Of a DNA stretch of 58,360 nucleotides, positions 55,151-58,360 are shown piece by piece (position 1 is the first letter of the stretch; each line of letters opens with the position of its first letter). This DNA is from an uncultured Gammaproteobacteria bacterium. GTDB lineage: Bacteria > Pseudomonadota > Gammaproteobacteria > Magnimaribacterales > Magnimaribacteraceae. The stretch is from NCBI GenBank assembly GCA_913031395.1, contig CAJWDT010000005.1, positions 1 to 58,360 of the forward strand, given 5' to 3'. The notes beneath the pieces were generated by a model. That model was not told where the DNA came from and did not search any database. It saw only the letters and a program-made list of their open reading frames with translations. A program made the position numbers and the translations under genes.

Positions 55151-56317
55151 ATGAAAAACCTTTTAAAATTTATATCGATATTCATTCTATTTAACTCAAT
55201 CTTCGCTAGTCTTCTTTCTGGAGAAGAAAGCTTTATTCCTAAACCTCCCTCACTAAATGCTACAAACTATATTCTCATTGATTCAGTTTCGGGCAGAGTA
55301 TTAGCTGAAAATGGTTCAGATGAAAGGATTGAACCAGCAAGTATCACTAAGGTCATGACCGGTTTTGTAGCCGCCGATCAAATAGCTAAAGGTTTCGTTA
55401 GTCTTGAAGATGAAGTATTGATAAGTGAAAACTGTTGGAGGAAGGGTGGTTCAAAAATGTTTATCAGAGAAGGTACTCGAGTGCTTTTTTCGGATTTAAT
55501 GAAGGGTATGGTTATACAGTCTGGAAATGATGCTAGTTGTGCTATAGCAGAACACGTAGCAATTTCTGAAGAAGGTTTTGTAGAACTTATGCAGCTGTAT
55601 GTAAAAGAATTAGGAATGGAGAACACTCAGTTTAAAAATGTAAGTGGTTGGCCTGATCCTGAGCATTATTCATCGGCAAGAGATTTAGCCTTACTTACTA
55701 AAAATTTAATTGATAGATACCCTGATCATTACAATCTTTATAAAGAAAAGTATTTTACTTATAACGAAATTAAGCAACGCAATAGAAACAGCCTTCTTTG
55801 GCAAGACGAGTCTGTTGATGGGGTAAAAACTGGACACACAGAAAGTGCTGGATATTGTTTAGTCTCTTCAGGAGTAAGAAATGATACGAGATTAATAGCA
55901 GTAACTTTAAGAAGCTCAACTGAAAAGGCAAGACTGACTGATAATAGAAGACTCCTCGATTATGGTTTTAGATATTTCAGAACTAAAAGAGTGCTTGAAG
56001 CAGAATCTGTTCTCATTAGTGAACAGGTGTGGGGTGGTGAGGTCGAAACAGTTAAATTATCTTCTTCAGAAGATTTATATCTTACTCTTTCACCAAGAGA
56101 CTTCCCTAGAGTTGAACCAAGGATTGAACTCAATGATTACCTCCAAGCTCCATTAAATAAGGGGCAAGTGGTAGGCAAAGTAGATCTTATTCTTGACGGA
56201 GACTCTCTAGCATCTATAGACCTTATTGCCATGGAAGGAGTTACGCCTTTAGGTTTTTTTGGAAGGGCTTGGTCGAATATTAAATTATTGACTTATCAGT
56301 TCTTGATGGAAGAGTAA
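55151..56317 (+). CDS. dacA: D-alanyl-D-alanine carboxypeptidase (PBP5/6)
   Basis: This is a 388-residue protein when started at ATG 55151, which begins a proper signal peptide (MKNLLKFISIFILFNSIFAS). An in-frame start inside mltB (55049) would hide it. Active-site motifs are Ser64-x-x-Lys67 (PASITKVM), Ser124-Gly-Asn126 (QSGNDAS), and K226-T-G (GVKTGHTES). The C-terminal PBP5 domain and a tail helix (FFGRAWSNIKLLTYQFLMEE) for membrane docking are present. It trims pentapeptides in the periplasm and follows mltB by 1 bp. Confidence 0.95.
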   Translation: MKNLLKFISIFILFNSIFASLLSGEESFIPKPPSLNATNYILIDSVSGRVLAENGSDERIEPASITKVMTGFVAADQIAKGFVSLEDEVLISENCWRKGGSKMFIREGTRVLFSDLMKGMVIQSGNDASCAIAEHVAISEEGFVELMQLYVKELGMENTQFKNVSGWPDPEHYSSARDLALLTKNLIDRYPDHYNLYKEKYFTYNEIKQRNRNSLLWQDESVDGVKTGHTESAGYCLVSSGVRNDTRLIAVTLRSSTEKARLTDNRRLLDYGFRYFRTKRVLEAESVLISEQVWGGEVETVKLSSSEDLYLTLSPRDFPRVEPRIELNDYLQAPLNKGQVVGKVDLILDGDSLASIDLIAMEGVTPLGFFGRAWSNIKLLTYQFLMEE

Positions 56318-56326
56318 ATTTACTAG

Positions 56327-57157
56327 ATGTGGGCTTATCTCAATGGTCAAATTCTAAAAGAAGACCAAGCATTTATCTCTCCACTAGATAGAGGCTTCAC
56401 TTTTGGAGATGGTGTGTATGAGGTCATCCCTTGTTATGCTGGCAAGCTATTCCTCTTTGAGGATCATTTGAAAAGGTTACAAACCTCGCTAGAAAAAACT
56501 TTTATACCTTTTACAGATGACATTCAAAATCTAGATAAGATCTTACTTGAACTTCAAAAAAGAAATAAATTTTTAAATCAATCTTTCTATATCCAGGTAA
56601 CCAGGGGTACCGACGTTGTCCGATCTCATCAAGCAGAAAAGAATTTGAAGCCAACAGTTTTTATTACTTCTCAAGAACTTCAAGAAAATCCATTTAGGAT
56701 AAATCCTAATAAAAAAGGGATAAAAGTCAGATTAGAGGAAGATATAAGGTGGCATAGGTGTGACATAAAGACTATAGCACTTATGGGAAACACGATGACT
56801 CTCCATGACCCATCTAAGCCCAGTGTTGATGAGATTTTTTTTCATAAAGATGGGATGATTAGTGAAGGATCAAAATCAAATATTTTTGTTTTTTATAAAG
56901 GACAGGTGTTTACGCCTTCACTTCGTCAGAATATCCTTCCTGGGATTACTCGTAGCTATATTATTAAAGAAATGCAGAAAAATAATATTGAAGTAATTGA
57001 GTCTGAAATAAATCTTGAAAAATTGTTGGCTTCAGAAGAAGTCTGGGTATCAAGTTCTAATAAACAAGTTCAGCCTGTTTCAAAAATAAATGAATATATC
57101 CTGCCAATTAAAGAGCCTAAAGATTCAATGTGGTATAAGGTTTTGGAGTTTTTTTAA
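56327..57157 (+). CDS. dat: D-amino-acid transaminase
   Basis: This 276-residue class IV PLP enzyme starts MWAYLNGQILKEDQAFISPLDRGFTFGDGVYEV. It has the Schiff-base Lys148 in RCDIKTIALMGN and the MISEGSKSNIFVF motif with the PLP-contact Glu. These match D-alanine transaminases better than branched-chain (IlvE) or ADC lyase. It converts D-Ala plus 2-oxoglutarate to pyruvate plus D-Glu, so it may supply or recycle D-amino acids for peptidoglycan. Position 9 bp after dacA, whose product releases D-Ala, supports this. Confidence 0.88.
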   Translation: MWAYLNGQILKEDQAFISPLDRGFTFGDGVYEVIPCYAGKLFLFEDHLKRLQTSLEKTFIPFTDDIQNLDKILLELQKRNKFLNQSFYIQVTRGTDVVRSHQAEKNLKPTVFITSQELQENPFRINPNKKGIKVRLEEDIRWHRCDIKTIALMGNTMTLHDPSKPSVDEIFFHKDGMISEGSKSNIFVFYKGQVFTPSLRQNILPGITRSYIIKEMQKNNIEVIESEINLEKLLASEEVWVSSSNKQVQPVSKINEYILPIKEPKDSMWYKVLEFF

Positions 57158-57159
57158 AA

Positions 57160-58131
57160 CTAAAAATCTAAAGCTAATTCTCTTATGGATTGCCAGGGGC
57201 TTTTATCAGATAAACCTTTGATGGCTGCATCAATCTCAGCCACATCCTGAAGTGATTTCTTAATTTTAGATCTAGATAACCTTTTTGCCTTTTCATTGAG
57301 TGAATCTAAATAAAATCTTGGCCCCCATATATTTCTAGTAGATCCCTCCTCTATAACTTTATAGAGGTTAATGATTTCTTTTGATAGGGCCCATAAAATT
57401 AGAGGTGGTTGTGTACCTTCAGCCTTGAGAGTTTCAATTATTCGCACAGTTCTTTTTTTCTCTCCCAATAAGAAAGAATTTGAAAGATCAAAAATACTAT
57501 ATTTAGCAGAGTTAGAAATTGATTTTTTCATATTCTCCATCGACACATTTTGATCAGGAAAGAGTAGTGTTAATTTCATTAACTCTTGTGTGGCAGCTAA
57601 TAAATTTCCCTCCGTTTTCTCTGCTAAAAGAAATATTGCCTCTTTCGATAAATCTATATTGAGGTTTATAGATTTTTCTTTTATCCAGCCCGGCATAGAA
57701 TTTTTATTCACCGGAGGTTCAACTACTAGAGTCCCGTTGGACTCTAAAGCTTTTGCCCACGCACTAGTTTGTTGTTTCTTATCCAGTCGCTCAGCATGAA
57801 TGATAACAAGTTTATTTTGGTCAGGTGATAAACAGTAATCTTTAATTGCCTTAGAACCTTTATTACCAGGACCAATAGCTAAAAGTTTTATTTCAATAAT
57901 TTTTTTAGAACCAAAGAGATCAAAATTTTCATTTTCGGAGCTCAAGAAAGACCAATCAGAATCTTTTGTAATTATATGAGTCTGTTTGTCTTCAAATCCT
58001 TTAGTTTTACCGAGCTTAATGACCCGATCGGTAAAATCAGCTATTTGAATAGATTCTTCTCCAAAGAAAGAATAAATTCCTAGAAGTTCATTCTCTATAT
58101 TTTTTAGGAAGTTGGCCTTACTTAATTTCAT
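57160..58131 (-). CDS. holA: DNA polymerase III delta subunit
   Basis: This 323-residue clamp-loader subunit opens the beta clamp. N-terminal LLGIYSFFGEESIQIADFTDRVIK corresponds to the delta beta-binding wrench region, and EKTEGNLLAATQELMKLTLLFPD plus SISNSAKYSIFDLSNSFLLGE are typical of domain II/III. Length fits HolA. It overlaps lptE by 14 bp, the conserved lptE-holA order. The pair is convergent with the cell-wall operon, unlike E. coli where it precedes nadD on the same strand. Confidence 0.92.
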   Translation of the reverse strand: MKLSKANFLKNIENELLGIYSFFGEESIQIADFTDRVIKLGKTKGFEDKQTHIITKDSDWSFLSSENENFDLFGSKKIIEIKLLAIGPGNKGSKAIKDYCLSPDQNKLVIIHAERLDKKQQTSAWAKALESNGTLVVEPPVNKNSMPGWIKEKSINLNIDLSKEAIFLLAEKTEGNLLAATQELMKLTLLFPDQNVSMENMKKSISNSAKYSIFDLSNSFLLGEKKRTVRIIETLKAEGTQPPLILWALSKEIINLYKVIEEGSTRNIWGPRFYLDSLNEKAKRLSRSKIKKSLQDVAEIDAAIKGLSDKSPWQSIRELALDF

Positions 58132-58360
58132 TTAAATTAGCAGATATAACAAACTCCATATTTCTGATGGCCTTTCGAATAAAATCTTCTTTGGTGATTT
58201 CTTCTTCTCTTTCAAAAGCTAGTAAATCAGATTGATTAAAATCTATATAGCTTATATCTTCGAACGTGTGCTGTGTTTCTCTTGCTCCATTTATCTTCAA
58301 GCTATAGAGAATTTTGTAGTCGAGCCTTACTTGTGTCGTAGTTGCTCCAGGCCCGGCCGA
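58118..58360 (-). CDS. lptE: LPS-assembly lipoprotein LptE, C-terminal part (truncated by window)
   Basis: An open frame enters from the right edge with no start inside the window and codes for 80 residues. The visible part reads RLDYKILYSLKINGARE, then a strand with TFEDISYIDFNQSDLLAFERE and a long final helix (EDFIRKAIRNMEFVISANL). This beta-sheet plus terminal-helix layout and the position immediately upstream of holA match LptE, which plugs the LptD barrel. A shorter start at an internal TTG (58300) is not credible. The signal peptide and lipobox lie outside. Confidence 0.75.
   Translation of the reverse strand, partial: SAGPGATTTQVRLDYKILYSLKINGARETQHTFEDISYIDFNQSDLLAFEREEEITKEDFIRKAIRNMEFVISANLNEIK

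Overview
The window is AT-rich, densely packed bacterial chromosome. It most likely comes from a streamlined marine gammaproteobacterium, and a SAR86-like lineage is my best inference. The support is: a gammaproteobacterial cell-wall cluster (proA-nadD-rsfS-rlmH-mrdA-rodA-mltB-dacA); parE/parC, mpl, mutM and lptE-type genes; many CoA-linked lipid genes; a TonB receptor; catalase-peroxidase; spacers mostly under 100 bp; and convergent genes whose ends overlap by 4-20 bp. I saw no phage, IS element, integrase, CRISPR array or rRNA.

Layout. 1-55 is the 3' end of a tRNA-Ile(CAU). 69-9169 is mixed housekeeping and envelope content: a DUF411 protein, a YeiH-type exporter, a GH-A clan glycosidase, an alpha/beta hydrolase, DUF3429 and PsiE membrane proteins, a penicillin-acylase lipoprotein, a PDZ protein and a glycine-zipper lipoprotein. 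9172-16451 is an acyl-CoA and small-molecule block: a paired acyl-CoA dehydrogenase operon, a PaaI thioesterase, an SDR lacking its catalytic Tyr/Lys, a 2-oxoglutarate/Fe(II) oxygenase overlapping an amidase, and an ACAD10/11-like dehydrogenase. 17238-19982 is a thiamine uptake locus in which a TPP riboswitch, whose 3' end doubles as the ribosome binding site, precedes a TonB receptor and a PnuC/PnuT-type transporter. katG, coaD, mutM, an HSL-type esterase, tolC and a Prx5 peroxiredoxin follow.

26781-30545 is a tight four-gene unit: cytochrome P450, an uncharacterised protein, an APH-like kinase and a DUF6285-like small protein. The last two resemble the LvaA/LvaB pair that phosphorylates 4-hydroxyacyl-CoAs. 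With the ACAD10/11-like dehydrogenase at 15.2 kb, they suggest a route for hydroxylated acyl chains, which is an inference.

31881-36006 is parE-parC (topoisomerase IV). 36042-43216 holds a thioesterase, an aldo/keto reductase, argD, DUF2244, a third lineage of acyl-CoA dehydrogenase, a family III CoA-transferase, another PaaI thioesterase and a saccharopine-dehydrogenase-like reductase. 43213-46475 has a PPi-type phosphofructokinase, mpl and a Lon-substrate-binding-domain protein. 46476-48474 is DedA plus a carotenoid oxygenase. 48519-57157 is the cell-wall/elongasome operon ending in a D-amino-acid transaminase. It meets holA and a truncated lptE reading from the opposite strand at the window's end.

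Two small open frames not captured by ordinary gene lengths (24697-24852 and 30542-30661, both minus) fill gaps between genes with the overlap geometry typical of this genome. Several genes have a -10-like hexamer only 5-13 nt before the start codon, which suggests short or absent 5' leaders.
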